Source of the DNA: an uncultured Deferribacteraceae bacterium
GTDB lineage: Bacteria; Chrysiogenota; Deferribacteres; CAMZNJ01
NCBI GenBank assembly: GCA_947313825.1
Contig: CAMZNJ010000024.1
Span: forward strand, 1 to 56,781
DNA: 56,781 bases
Reading direction: 5' to 3'
In this document: positions 26,690-34,070 of the stretch, in pieces
Numbering within the stretch: the stretch's first letter is position 1
How the letters are laid out: every line of letters starts with the position of its first letter
Notes under the pieces: generated by a model
What the model was told of the DNA's origin: nothing
The model's input: only the letters and a program-made list of their open reading frames with translations
Databases searched by the model: none
Translations under genes and position numbers: made by a program

Positions 26690-27958
26690 TTATTTGGGGA
26701 AGATGTGATTGGCAATGATTTCAGAACTATTTTTTATTTCGATTGTGGCTAATTTAGAGACGATTGAATCGTAACTGTTAACCATGGCGAGAATAGAGTT
26801 TATGAGGTTTTCGGGGGTTGCGTCCGACTCTGTCAAAATCACGCCTGCACCAGCGTGGGCAATGAATTCGGCGTTGTGGTACTGATGGTTGTCAATCGCC
26901 TTTGCAAACGGAACGAAGATACAAGGACGACACGCCTGTAACGACTCAAACACACTGCTAGAACCGGATCGAGATACAACAAGATGACTCCATTCGTAGG
27001 CTGAAAACATATCGTCGATATAGGGAACAACGTGCACGGAAATGGGGGCGTTGCGGGGAGCGGGCTCATTTGGGGGAACACCGGTCTCCACGTGGATATG
27101 CTTGCCAGTGCCGTCAGTGCCGTCAGTGGTGCCAGTGTTGCCAGTGTTGCCTCGGGAGTACCCTCGGGTGTACCCTTGGCGAGCCTCGTCGTAGAGCTTA
27201 CCGCCAGCTTGGTGCATCACTTGAATGCGACCGATGGCACCAGTTGCACCAGTTGCACCAGTTGTACCAGTTGCACCAGAGTTGCCCTGCTCTGAGTTAG
27301 CAATGTGGAACACCGTGTCAATTATGAGGTTGTTGATGAACCGACTCCCCTGAGAGCCACCAAGAACAAGGATATTCAGGGTATGACCTTCAGGACGGAC
27401 GGCGGGGATATGGTTGGGTTGAATGTTGGAAAACAGGTTGCGAATGGGGTTGCCACTAACAATAAACTTGCTGTTTACGTGGTGTTTGTCGCCACCGTCT
27501 TGTGTTCGCGGGTAGGAGAGGAATACTGTGCGAGCATATTTGGACAGCAGTTTGTTGGCTCTGCCCATGACAGCGTTTTGTTCGTGAATATAAAGTGGGC
27601 ACCGCTTGAGTATGGCAACGGATGCCGCAGGCATGGATACGAATCCGCCAAAAACAATGACGGTATCACCTTTGCGTACAACCCCCATCAGTGCGAGGGA
27701 TTGCCGCATGATACTGTAGAGGCTACGTACCTTGCTGAGGGCTGAACCGCCCATGAAACCACTGATACGTTGTTCGAGGTAGGGGTAGCCGTGTTGCTCT
27801 AAAATCTGCTTTTCGATGCCCTTGTTGGATACTAAAAATATTACCTGTGCACCGTTGTTGGTGAGGACGTCAGCAACACTGATGGCGGGGTATAAATGAC
27901 CGCCTGTGCCCCCTGCAGCAAGTATTACCCTCGTGGTTCGGGTGCGTTTCTTACCCAT
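26690..27958 (-). CDS. murG: UDP-GlcNAc:lipid I GlcNAc transferase MurG, with repeat insertions
   Basis: A 422-residue GT-B glycosyltransferase making lipid II at the cytoplasmic face of the membrane. The N-terminal AAGGTGGHLYPAI, the middle HEQNAVMGRANK and LVLGGSQGS, and the C-terminal SRSGSSSVFE are the family signatures. The protein is longer than the usual about 355 residues because of two low-complexity insertions in the C-terminal domain: Gly/Ala/Thr units at about residues 223-241 and RGYTRGYS/GNTGTTDGT units at about 259-284. Both are encoded by tandem repeats in frame. The ATG at 27958 overlaps the ftsW stop by 8 bp; a longer frame to 28012 would lie deep inside ftsW. Confidence 0.95.
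   Translation of the reverse strand: MGKKRTRTTRVILAAGGTGGHLYPAISVADVLTNNGAQVIFLVSNKGIEKQILEQHGYPYLEQRISGFMGGSALSKVRSLYSIMRQSLALMGVVRKGDTVIVFGGFVSMPAASVAILKRCPLYIHEQNAVMGRANKLLSKYARTVFLSYPRTQDGGDKHHVNSKFIVSGNPIRNLFSNIQPNHIPAVRPEGHTLNILVLGGSQGSRFINNLIIDTVFHIANSEQGNSGATGTTGATGATGAIGRIQVMHQAGGKLYDEARQGYTRGYSRGNTGNTGTTDGTDGTGKHIHVETGVPPNEPAPRNAPISVHVVPYIDDMFSAYEWSHLVVSRSGSSSVFESLQACRPCIFVPFAKAIDNHQYHNAEFIAHAGAGVILTESDATPENLINSILAMVNSYDSIVSKLATIEIKNSSEIIANHIFPK
27100..27290. repeat. Two in-frame tandem-repeat clusters inside murG
   Basis: Near 27,233-27,290 a 9-bp unit (GTTGCACCA) repeats about five times. Near 27,100-27,182 there are units of 9-12 bp (GTGCCGTCA, GTTGCCAGT, CTCGGGTGTACC-like). Both keep the frame. 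Confidence 0.88.
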
Positions 27959-29126
27959 AAGTGCCCCCAGTGGAGATATTGTTGCTGTCGTCATCCCTGT
28001 TTGAGGACGCACTCAGTACGACACCCACCATAAACAGGGACATTAGCATGGAACTCCCCCCATAACTAACAAAAGGAAGGGTGGTGCCTTTGGTGGGCAG
28101 TAACCCGAGGACAACTAAGATATGGAGCATGGATTCCACAAAAAACAGAAGACCGATACCAAATATTAGCAGGCGGTTGAACTTATTCTCGTAGGAAAAA
28201 GCGATATCTGTGCACAGCTTGAAAATGAAGAGGATGACAAGAACAACAGCAGTGCTTAAAACAAATCCTATCTCTTCAGAAATAATGGCGAAGATGAAGT
28301 CGTTGTGGGCTTCTGGGAGGAAGTAGAGCTTCTGTACCGAATTGCCGATACCCTTGCCGAAAAAACCCCCACTCCCAACGGAAATAAGGGACTGAACAAG
28401 CTGATAACCATGACCGTACATGTCCTGCCACGGATCCAAAAACACAAACAACCGTGCACTACGGTAGCCAACAGTCAACACGGCACTAATCATAACAGGC
28501 AAAACAAATGCAAGCATTCCACCAAGGTGGGTCAGGCGAATGCCACCCATGAGGTACATGGCGAAACCAACGATAATAATCGTAAGGGTGGTGCCGTAGT
28601 CGGGTTCGATGAGAATAAGGGAGGTGAGGATGCCCAACAGGATGGATGCAGGCAAAAAACCGCGAAGAAAGCTGCCGATGTCGTCCCCTTTTTTGTCCAA
28701 GTAGTAGGCTAAATACAAAATAACCATGAACTTAGCAAATTCCGATGGCTGAAAATTGAAAAATGGGAGATCGATCCAACGATAAGCACCCTTGATAGGG
28801 GGAAAAAAGAAAACGGAAATGAGCAAACTAACGGTGAAAAAATAAAGGAAAGGGATGTAGCGTTTGTAACTATTAACAGGGATTAGATACCCAGCGTACA
28901 TTGCTCCCAAACTGATGAGCAAAGCAATGAGGTGCTTCTCAAAAAAATAGGAACTACGCACACCATAACCGATGGACACAACAAAACCAGTGGAATACAC
29001 AAATATAACACTGAGAATCAGCAGTATAAAAACACTCAACAACAGCAAAACACGACTATCGCTAAAATATGTACGCAGGAACATGGACCACCACCGAGTC
29101 AAATCTTGTCGAACAATACCTATCAT
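27951..29126 (-). CDS. ftsW: SEDS-family septal glycosyltransferase FtsW
   Basis: A 391-residue polytopic membrane protein with about ten predicted spans. It polymerises lipid II at the septum together with a class B PBP. Family motifs include YRWIDLPFFNFQPSEFAK, EPDYGTT, YQLVQSLISVGSGGFFGKGIG and LPEAHNDFIFAIISEE (with the catalytic-loop Asp), ending with the FVSYGGSSM block. The start at 29126 lacks a clear ribosome binding site; an internal Met at 29084 follows GGTGGTGG and is possible. It is the first gene of the cluster here, and murD, mraY, murE and murF do not precede it. Confidence 0.95.
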   Translation of the reverse strand: MIGIVRQDLTRWWSMFLRTYFSDSRVLLLLSVFILLILSVIFVYSTGFVVSIGYGVRSSYFFEKHLIALLISLGAMYAGYLIPVNSYKRYIPFLYFFTVSLLISVFFFPPIKGAYRWIDLPFFNFQPSEFAKFMVILYLAYYLDKKGDDIGSFLRGFLPASILLGILTSLILIEPDYGTTLTIIIVGFAMYLMGGIRLTHLGGMLAFVLPVMISAVLTVGYRSARLFVFLDPWQDMYGHGYQLVQSLISVGSGGFFGKGIGNSVQKLYFLPEAHNDFIFAIISEEIGFVLSTAVVLVILFIFKLCTDIAFSYENKFNRLLIFGIGLLFFVESMLHILVVLGLLPTKGTTLPFVSYGGSSMLMSLFMVGVVLSASSNRDDDSNNISTGGTYG

Positions 29127-29185
29127 ACAACAAATAACTCAACAAGTCACATCATAATTTCGCAATAGGCGAGAAAGGGGGCTGG

Positions 29186-29252
29186 TGCGGTGGCGTGGTG
29201 GTGCGGTGGTGCGGTGGTGCGGTGGCGTGGTGGTGTGGTGGTTGTCGTCGGG
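29186..29252. repeat. G/T-rich tandem repeat upstream of ftsW
   Basis: Degenerate 8-9 bp units (GTGCGGTG, GCGTGGTG) repeat about eight times. It is part of a 474-bp gene-free stretch (29,127-29,600) that also holds the phased repeats at 29,355 and the rpmB promoter region. Confidence 0.85.
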
Positions 29253-29354
29253 TGGTTGTCGGGGCATAGTCGTGAAAAAAAGGAATATGGGCGAATAAGA
29301 AAATATCTGTTGCATAACAGGGAGTTTTGCTGTAGTATTTTAATTCGGTATTCT

Positions 29355-29383
29355 ACTTGTCGATTTTTGTCAATATTTGTCAA
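29355..29383. promoter_or_regulatory. Three 10-bp-phased repeats, candidate operator
   Basis: On the minus strand TTGACAAATA, TTGACAAAAA and TCGACAAGTA follow one another without a gap, so the GACAA core recurs every 10 bp on the same face of the helix. It lies between divergent ftsW and rpmB. It could be a protein-binding array or a pair of overlapping -35 elements; no function is shown. Confidence 0.35.
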
Positions 29384-29504
29384 TTGTATCGAAACTGTAG
29401 TGGGCAATTTTAAACGGTAGCAGGCTGTTTAACTACAACCGAACTACTACTGTCGAACTAGTTGAATTGACGCAAGGGTAGGAAAAACTGCCATTTACTT
29501 ACAC

Positions 29505-29553
29505 TTGAAACAGGGTGCCCGGCATGGACTAATGCGGGTTCACACCATACTAA
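29505..29553 (+). promoter_or_regulatory. Candidate rpmB promoter region
   Basis: Two overlapping matches occur: TTGAAA (29505) with ACTAAT (29528) at 17 bp, and TGGACT (29525) with TACTAA (29548) at 17 bp. Neither is strong. TTGACGCAAGGG at 29467 resembles the extended -35 of two other promoters in the window but has no good -10. Confidence 0.35.
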
Positions 29554-29600
29554 TCAAACATAAAATACGTACACCGTTGAAGTGTATTGGAGAAATTATT

Positions 29601-29792
29601 ATGTCGAAACGTTGCGAAGTTTGCGGTAAAGGACCCATGTTCGGAAGAAATATTAGTCATGCTCATAATGTTACTCGCAGGGTTTTTTACCCGAACGTAC
29701 AAGCTGTACGCGTGTACAACGATGCAAGACAGATTGTAAAGGCAAAGGTATGCACCAAATGCCTGAAGGCCGGTAAGGTCAGAAGAGCCTAG
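29601..29792 (+). CDS. rpmB: 50S ribosomal protein L28, zinc-binding type
   Basis: A 63-residue protein matching bL28 (CGKGPMFGRNISHAHNVTRR). Two Cys pairs, CEVC near residue 5 and CTKC near residue 53, would bind zinc, the C+ form of this ribosomal protein. It sits at the 23S rRNA near the tRNA exit site. The ATG at 29601 is preceded by GGAG at 8 bp; the longer open frame from 29505 is only a chance extension. It is a single-gene unit, whereas rpmB is often next to rpmG; here a repeat array follows. Confidence 0.96.
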   Translation: MSKRCEVCGKGPMFGRNISHAHNVTRRVFYPNVQAVRVYNDARQIVKAKVCTKCLKAGKVRRA

Positions 29793-29917
29793 AGCCCGCC
29801 AATCGGATAGCACAAACTGATACGACAACACCCGTTGTCCATACGAACCCTTTGATGCAGAGGGAGTGTGCATGGATGACGGGACTTTGTGCGTCTGGCG
29901 TGGGGTTCGGTGTGTGC

Positions 29918-30145
29918 ACACACCTGCACGCACGCACACGCTCGCCACGCACGCACACGCTCGCCATGCACGCACGCACACGCTCGCCATGCACGCACGC
30001 ACACGCTCGCCATGCACGCACGCACACGCTCGCCATGCACGCACACGCTCGCCATGCACGCACGCACACGCTCGCCATGCTCGCACGCACACACCTGCCA
30101 CGCACGCACACACCTGCCACGCACGCACACACCTGCACGCACGCT
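29918..30145. repeat. Minisatellite, 23-bp and 19-bp units, about 10 copies
   Basis: Core CACGCTCGCCATGCACG repeats with internal GCAC slippage giving 23- or 19-bp spacing, then changes to a related CACACACCTGCCACGCACG unit. All frames on both strands are open because of the repeat, giving spurious long frames rich in Ala/Cys/Val/Arg or His/Thr/Arg. The rest of 29,793-29,917 shows nothing recognisable. Confidence 0.95.
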
Positions 30146-30172
30146 GGAAAATATTACGCAAAATAAAACTTC

Positions 30173-30201
30173 TTTCAAAATAGTAAACATTATGATACTA
30201 T
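30173..30201 (+). promoter_or_regulatory. Predicted promoter of the 193-residue protein gene
   Basis: TTTCAA (30173-30178), a 17-bp spacer and TACTAT (30196-30201). AGAGGTG at about 30,210 is the ribosome binding site before the ATG at 30223. Confidence 0.5.
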
Positions 30202-30222
30202 TTATGCCAAAGAGGTGAATTT

Positions 30223-30804
30223 ATGAGCATACCAAAAAAACAGTTTTATCATGGTGCTATTCTACTGGAAATATTAGAAAATGCTGACGACCAAATTAGC
30301 CTAATCTCAAAACAACAGGACGACGAGAAAAAAAGATCTTACGCAGAAAAATACTGCATTCGAACCAAAAATACCGTCGAAGAGGGCGTCAATGTACTAA
30401 TACAAGTTAGGGATAACGCCAGAAAAAATGCGGGCGAAACACCCGTATGGGATTTTCGAAACGTGGAATATATTGAAGGGTATGTATATATTTTTATGTG
30501 CGGCAATGAAACCACAAAGGGAAAATATATCCCTAAGGCGTGTCTCATTACCCCCGAAAACATAGAAGTGGTTATGGATGACCAGAAAGACAAAAATGGC
30601 GAAACATTTCACATAACCATATCCATGAACCCCGGTAGCCAAGGAAGTTTCAAGATTAGGACACCGAATCGCAACAAAAAAGAGCTATTCAAAGTGAAGC
30701 AGAAAGACTTTAAAGAATTCTTCAAAACGCCGTATCTTTTTGGGGCTGATAGTGCGACACGCGTGAACCATGCTCAGCACTCAGCGACACCGCGACACGC
30801 GTGA
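30223..30804 (+). CDS. Hypothetical protein, 193 residues, C-terminus encoded by a minisatellite
   Basis: I do not recognise this protein. It has no signal peptide or membrane span. The first about 175 residues look like a soluble mixed alpha/beta protein rich in Lys, Asp and Glu (ILENADDQISLISKQQDDEKK; WDFRNVEYIEGYVYIFMCGNETT). It has its own promoter-like site and a good ribosome binding site, and its codon and base use resemble neighbouring genes, so it is probably real. From about residue 178 (ATRVNHAQHSATPRHA) the coding sequence is the beginning of the 38-bp array that follows, and the stop codon lies inside the repeat. The natural C-terminus may therefore have been displaced. Confidence 0.7.
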   Translation: MSIPKKQFYHGAILLEILENADDQISLISKQQDDEKKRSYAEKYCIRTKNTVEEGVNVLIQVRDNARKNAGETPVWDFRNVEYIEGYVYIFMCGNETTKGKYIPKACLITPENIEVVMDDQKDKNGETFHITISMNPGSQGSFKIRTPNRNKKELFKVKQKDFKEFFKTPYLFGADSATRVNHAQHSATPRHA

Positions 30805-30999
30805 GCACCGCGACCCGCGTGAGCCGTGCTCAGCACTCAGCAACACCGCGACCCGCGTGAACCGTGCTCAGCACTCAGCAACACCGCGAACTGCGTGAAC
30901 CGTGCTCAGCACTCAGCAACACCGCGACACGCGTGAGCACCGCGACCCGCGTGAACCGTGCTCAGCACTCAGCAACACCGCGACCCGCGTGAACCGTGC
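30755..30999. repeat. Minisatellite, 38-bp unit with shortened copies
   Basis: About six copies of a 38-bp unit with core CCGTGCTCAGCACTCAGC, interrupted by shortened copies (GCGACACGCGTGAGCACC) that look like internal deletions. It reaches from the end of the 193-residue gene to the stop codon of cysS on the other strand. Confidence 0.94.
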
Positions 31000-31002
31000 G
31001 AA

Positions 31003-32442
31003 CTACGACTCGCGTACCTTGCTCACAAAATAATGGGTGCCACTAGCAGTATCCATAAGCATTATCCCCATTTGTGCAAGGGTATCACGTATCTCATCCG
31101 ATGTTGCGAAATCCTTACTCTCACGAGCAGCGTTGCGGCGAGAAATATAGTCCTGCAATTCCGACTCACTAATAGGCATAATCTGATGGAAAAACTCCAC
31201 AGGTGCCATGGTGAGGACACCCAAAATAGACGAAACCGTAGCAACAACAGAAGCATTAGACTCCTGCAATAACACGAGAGTTGCAGCGTTTATCTTACTG
31301 TTCAAAATACTGTTGCACCCGTTGGTGTAGGTGAATAAAGCAGCAAGAGCCAAAGGCGTATTGAAATCGTCATCCATGGCAGAGGTAAAGCTACTTGCAA
31401 AGTCGGAGTAGAGACGCTCAACTTCCGACCGAGCATCCACACCCTTTGTGCCAGCTGTGGCAGTATTAGTTTCAGCAAGGTAGTTGTAGAGTCGTGTGAG
31501 GGATCGCTCCGACTCAAGTACTAAGTCGACGGAATAGTTGAGACTGCTTCGGTAGTGTGTTTTGGCGAAAAATAGGCGGATAACTTCGGGATGGAACTGC
31601 TCAAGCATTGCATCCACAGTGATGAAGTTATTCAATGATTTGCTCATTTTAACACCATCCACGGTTAGCAAACCGTTATGCATCCAGTAAGCTGCGAGGG
31701 GGCTCTCGCCTAACGATTCGGATTGTGCGATTTCGTTTTCGTGGTGGGGAAAAACCAGATCAAGTCCGCCGCCATGTATGTCGATGGAGCCTCCCAGTTC
31801 GCTACGTATCATGGCTGAGCATTCAATATGCCAGCCTGGGCGACCGTCGCCCCATGTTGTTTCCCATGAGGGTTCCCCCGCTTTGGCACCCTTCCACAGG
31901 GCAAAGTCGAGTTCCGATTCTTTACGTTCTTTGGCAGCGTCGCCCTCCCCAGAAGTAATGTCGTCGAGGTTGCGGTTGCTGAGTTTGCCGTACTGTGCAA
32001 ATTTATTGACACGAAAGTAGACGTCGCCTTGGGAGGCGTATGCAACCCCTTTGTTTATGAGCTCTTCGATGAACGTAATAATATTGCCGATGTGCTCTGT
32101 TGCCCTTGGAGCGACTGTTGGTGGCATAACATTGAGTTGTTTTGCGAATTCTTGGTGTTTCTTGATGTATCTTTCAGAGATATTTTGGAAGCTTGTGTTT
32201 TCGGATATTGCTTTGTGTATTATTTTGTCGTCGATGTCGGTGTAGTTTTTGGCGAATGAGACGTTGTAGCCGAGGTGCAGGAGGTATTTGCGTATGATGT
32301 CGAATGCGATATCGCTTCGGGCATGTCCGATATGGGACGTGTTGTAAGTGGTGATGCCACAGACATACATTTTGACAGTATTGGGTTCCATTGTTTTGAA
32401 GTTTTCTTTGCTTCGGGATAAGGTATTGTAAATTTTTAACAT
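31003..32442 (-). CDS. cysS: Cysteinyl-tRNA synthetase
   Basis: A 479-residue class I synthetase of normal length. MYVCGITTYNTSHIGHARS contains the zinc-ligand Cys and the HIGH motif. GWHIECSAM, HGGGLDLVFPHHENE (further zinc ligands) and KMSKSLNN complete the family signatures. It charges tRNA-Cys. GGTG lies 7 bp before the ATG and a promoter is predicted at 32,485. The stop codon is in the boundary of a minisatellite, so expansion there could affect the C-terminus. Confidence 0.97.
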   Translation of the reverse strand: MLKIYNTLSRSKENFKTMEPNTVKMYVCGITTYNTSHIGHARSDIAFDIIRKYLLHLGYNVSFAKNYTDIDDKIIHKAISENTSFQNISERYIKKHQEFAKQLNVMPPTVAPRATEHIGNIITFIEELINKGVAYASQGDVYFRVNKFAQYGKLSNRNLDDITSGEGDAAKERKESELDFALWKGAKAGEPSWETTWGDGRPGWHIECSAMIRSELGGSIDIHGGGLDLVFPHHENEIAQSESLGESPLAAYWMHNGLLTVDGVKMSKSLNNFITVDAMLEQFHPEVIRLFFAKTHYRSSLNYSVDLVLESERSLTRLYNYLAETNTATAGTKGVDARSEVERLYSDFASSFTSAMDDDFNTPLALAALFTYTNGCNSILNSKINAATLVLLQESNASVVATVSSILGVLTMAPVEFFHQIMPISESELQDYISRRNAARESKDFATSDEIRDTLAQMGIMLMDTASGTHYFVSKVRES

Positions 32443-32484
32443 ATTTAGGCACCATTATTGAGATTATTGGTAATGTTTGGTTAG

Positions 32485-32513
32485 AGTGTATACGTATTGA
32501 GAATAGTGGTCAA
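32485..32513 (-). promoter_or_regulatory. Predicted cysS promoter
   Basis: On the minus strand TTGACC, a 17-bp spacer and TACACT (+ strand AGTGTA at 32485-32490, GGTCAA at 32508-32513). Confidence 0.6.
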
Positions 32514-32533
32514 TAGTGGAGTTCTTAGAGTAT

Positions 32534-32578
32534 CTGAGGGGCATATTTACTGGGTTAAGCCAGTGGCATACCCCTCAG
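32534..32578. terminator. Large two-part inverted repeat between cysS and the first cytochrome gene
   Basis: Outer stem CTGAGGGG/CCCCTCAG (8 bp, perfect) encloses an inner stem ACTGG/CCAGT. There is no U-tract on either strand. It may end cytochrome transcription or insulate the cysS promoter. Other parts of the 32,443-32,758 gap are the inverted repeat at 32,694 and a short AAATCTA/TAGATTT hairpin with six Ts at 32,641-32,663. Confidence 0.45.
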
Positions 32579-32693
32579 AATAAGGAATTTATAACATATG
32601 AGCCTATGTTAGCAAAATTTTACGACATGCCGTGTTGTTTAAATCTATTGGTGTAGATTTTTTGGCATGTGGGGCAGAGTTTGTCAGCGTGTA

Positions 32694-32715
32694 GCGTTAA
32701 GCTGCCTCTTAACGC
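32694..32715. terminator. Inverted repeat downstream of the first cytochrome gene
   Basis: A perfect 8-bp stem GCGTTAAG/CTTAACGC with a 6-nt loop, 44 bp after the cytochrome stop codon and without a U-tract. Its position parallels the hairpin after the second cytochrome gene. Confidence 0.4.
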
Positions 32716-32758
32716 GGTAGTGTATCTAAAATGGGCACCCAAGCAAAGGGCACGGGTT

Positions 32759-33145
32759 CTACAGCTTTGCACCAGTATGACATGTAGCACAGTTTCTGCT
32801 GACCTTAACCTTCTTTACGTTATGGCATTCCCAGCAGAATTCGACGTGCAATTTGTTTTTAACACCATCTTGCACAACGGTGGAGATGTCGAGTGGTTGC
32901 CCTGTTTTTTGTGAAACAAGTACTTTTTTGGAGGCACCGACAACATGACATGTGGCACATTGGTTCTCCACTGCTTTAACGTGTGAGTCGTGGTCGAAGA
33001 TTGCTGATTTCTTTGAGAGCCCTGTAAATCCGAGGTGTTCGGCAACACTAATTTTTCCCTTTGGTGGTGCGTCCACAGCTAGTGCAATGGCTGCAAATGA
33101 AAGGGACAGTATTATTAAAAATCCAATAACTAGTTTAGCTCTCAT
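32759..33145 (-). CDS. Periplasmic triheme c-type cytochrome (c7-like), copy 1
   Basis: A 128-residue exported protein. A signal peptide ends near residue 24 (SFAAIALA). Three CXXCH haem-attachment motifs are at residues 63-67 (CATCH), 104-108 (CWECH) and 119-123 (CATCH). FDHDSH near residues 50-55 is the F-x-H-x-x-H pattern that supplies distal haem ligands in class III/c7 cytochromes, and H100 could be the third. Such proteins carry electrons through the periplasm in metal-, sulfur- or nitrate-respiring bacteria. The 36-residue insertion between haems 1 and 2 (QKTGQPLDISTVVQDG) is shared with copy 2. GAGGTG lies 7 bp before the ATG at 33145. Confidence 0.92.
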   Translation of the reverse strand: MRAKLVIGFLIILSLSFAAIALAVDAPPKGKISVAEHLGFTGLSKKSAIFDHDSHVKAVENQCATCHVVGASKKVLVSQKTGQPLDISTVVQDGVKNKLHVEFCWECHNVKKVKVSRNCATCHTGAKL

Positions 33146-33254
33146 AAGTGGCACCTCACTTTTCTGTATCTTTTTTGTTGCAAAGTAATACGATGATAAT
33201 CGATTTAATTGTTCTAATCAATCTATTTAATTAACAAAGCAGTACTTACCAAAG

Positions 33255-33284
33255 ATTGTATCACAAGGAATATAAATCTGTAAA
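33255..33284 (-). promoter_or_regulatory. Predicted promoter of cytochrome copy 1
   Basis: On the minus strand TTTACA, an 18-bp spacer and TACAAT (+ strand TGTAAA at 33279-33284, ATTGTA at 33255-33260). The same pair precedes copy 2. Confidence 0.7.
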
Positions 33285-33329
33285 GAATTTATCGGAATTC
33301 TTGGCGAAAAATATTACTAAAAGATGCGG

Positions 33330-33356
33330 GTGCAACAAACTAGCCGTACGAGCAAC
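33330..33356. promoter_or_regulatory. Conserved box upstream of cytochrome copy 1
   Basis: A 27-bp element containing GCAACAAACTAGCCGTACG followed by AGCAAC, 45 bp upstream of the -35. It is nearly identical to 34071-34098 upstream of copy 2, and a third, partial copy lies at 33405-33430. It may be a regulator site or only a remnant of the duplication. Confidence 0.5.
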
Positions 33357-33360
33357 AGGT

Positions 33361-33430
33361 CGATGCAGTCCACGGGAGCCCATGCAGTCCACGGGATGCA
33401 AGTGTAGTAAACTAGCCGTACGAGCAACAG
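33361..33430. repeat. Short repeats and third copy of the cytochrome upstream box
   Basis: Two copies of an 18-bp unit (GCAGTCCACGGGAGCCCAT-like) separate the box at 33330 from a further copy of TAAACTAGCCGTACGAGCAAC at about 33,408-33,428. Confidence 0.75.
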
Positions 33431-33482
33431 CGACCAGAAAGTTGGTTGCTTTGACGCGGGGCAAGGGATAACGATAGGACTA

Positions 33483-33519
33483 CCCCTTAATGTGGCGGTG
33501 TAGAGTGGACATTAAGGGG
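33483..33519. terminator. Strong inverted repeat after cytochrome copy 2
   Basis: A perfect 11-bp stem CCCCTTAATGT/ACATTAAGGGG with a 15-nt loop, 11 bp after the stop codon of the cytochrome gene on the minus strand. There is no U-tract, so it may be a Rho-assisted end or an mRNA-stabilising 3' hairpin. Confidence 0.55.
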
Positions 33520-33530
33520 CATAGGTAGTA

Positions 33531-33923
33531 CTAGGTTTTTGGACCAGTGTGGCATGTAGCACACTTTTTGCCAACGTTAACCTTCTCTACGTTGTGGCAT
33601 TCCCAGCAGAATTCAACGTGCATTTTGTTTTTAACACCATCCTGCACAATAGTTGAGATGTCGAGGGGTTTCCCTGTTTTTTGTGAGATGAGTACGCCTC
33701 TAGTAGGGGGGTTGTCCCCATGGCAAGTTGTGCAACTATGGTTTGCCCTGTCTTCTACGGGTATTTTACTGGAAGTGCCGTGTCCTCTGTGCGACCAGTA
33801 AACTCCCTTCTGCGTAGTGTTCTCAAGCTGTAGTCTCTCAGCAATACTGTCCTTAGCCATAGATACTGCCGAAAAAGACAGCACCAGAGTCAAAGACAGA
33901 CCGAAAATAAATAATTTTCTCAT
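33531..33923 (-). CDS. Periplasmic triheme c-type cytochrome (c7-like), copy 2
   Basis: A 130-residue exported paralogue of copy 1. The signal peptide ends near residue 23 (SAVSMA). Haem motifs are at residues 64-68 (CTTCH), 106-110 (CWECH) and 121-125 (CATCH), with possible distal ligands H45, H48 (WSHRGH) and H102. The C-terminal 55 residues are nearly identical to copy 1 while the N-terminal third differs, suggesting specialisation for different partners or haem potentials. AGGAGG lies 7 bp before the ATG at 33923; a longer frame to 34058 covers the promoter and is not used. It has its own promoter and its own hairpin end. Confidence 0.92.
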   Translation of the reverse strand: MRKLFIFGLSLTLVLSFSAVSMAKDSIAERLQLENTTQKGVYWSHRGHGTSSKIPVEDRANHSCTTCHGDNPPTRGVLISQKTGKPLDISTIVQDGVKNKMHVEFCWECHNVEKVNVGKKCATCHTGPKT

Positions 33924-33993
33924 ATAAAGTCCTCCTATGTCCAAAATAGTAACTAATGTATTACTTATAACTAATGTATTACTTATATGAGCA

Positions 33994-34022
33994 ATTGTAG
34001 CACAACAATATGAAGTTGTAAA
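33994..34022 (-). promoter_or_regulatory. Predicted promoter of cytochrome copy 2
   Basis: On the minus strand TTTACA, a 17-bp spacer and TACAAT (+ strand TGTAAA at 34017-34022, ATTGTA at 33994-33999). Confidence 0.72.
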
Positions 34023-34070
34023 GAAATTTTTTTTCGAAAGGCTTGACGAAAAATACAATTAGAAGGTGCA

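Noticed and set aside
29918..30145. CRISPR-like repeat array
   Set aside because: Units are directly adjacent with no unique spacers and there are no cas genes in the window. The same applies to all other arrays.
29550..30190. Long overlapping frames with Cys/Val/Arg/Ala or His/Thr/Arg repeats on both strands
   Set aside because: All arise from the 23-bp minisatellite, which is open in several frames; the minus-strand frames also run over rpmB.
30755..30999. CRISPR or integron attC-like array
   Set aside because: No spacers or cassettes; shortened copies are internal deletions of the same unit.
33451..33480. Plus-strand promoter (TTGACG, 18 bp, TAGGAC) antisense to cytochrome copy 2
   Set aside because: The start would fall inside the inverted repeat that ends the cytochrome gene, and the -10 is poor.
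33923..34058. N-terminal extension of cytochrome copy 2
   Set aside because: It covers the predicted promoter and would hide the signal peptide; AGGAGG fits the ATG at 33923.
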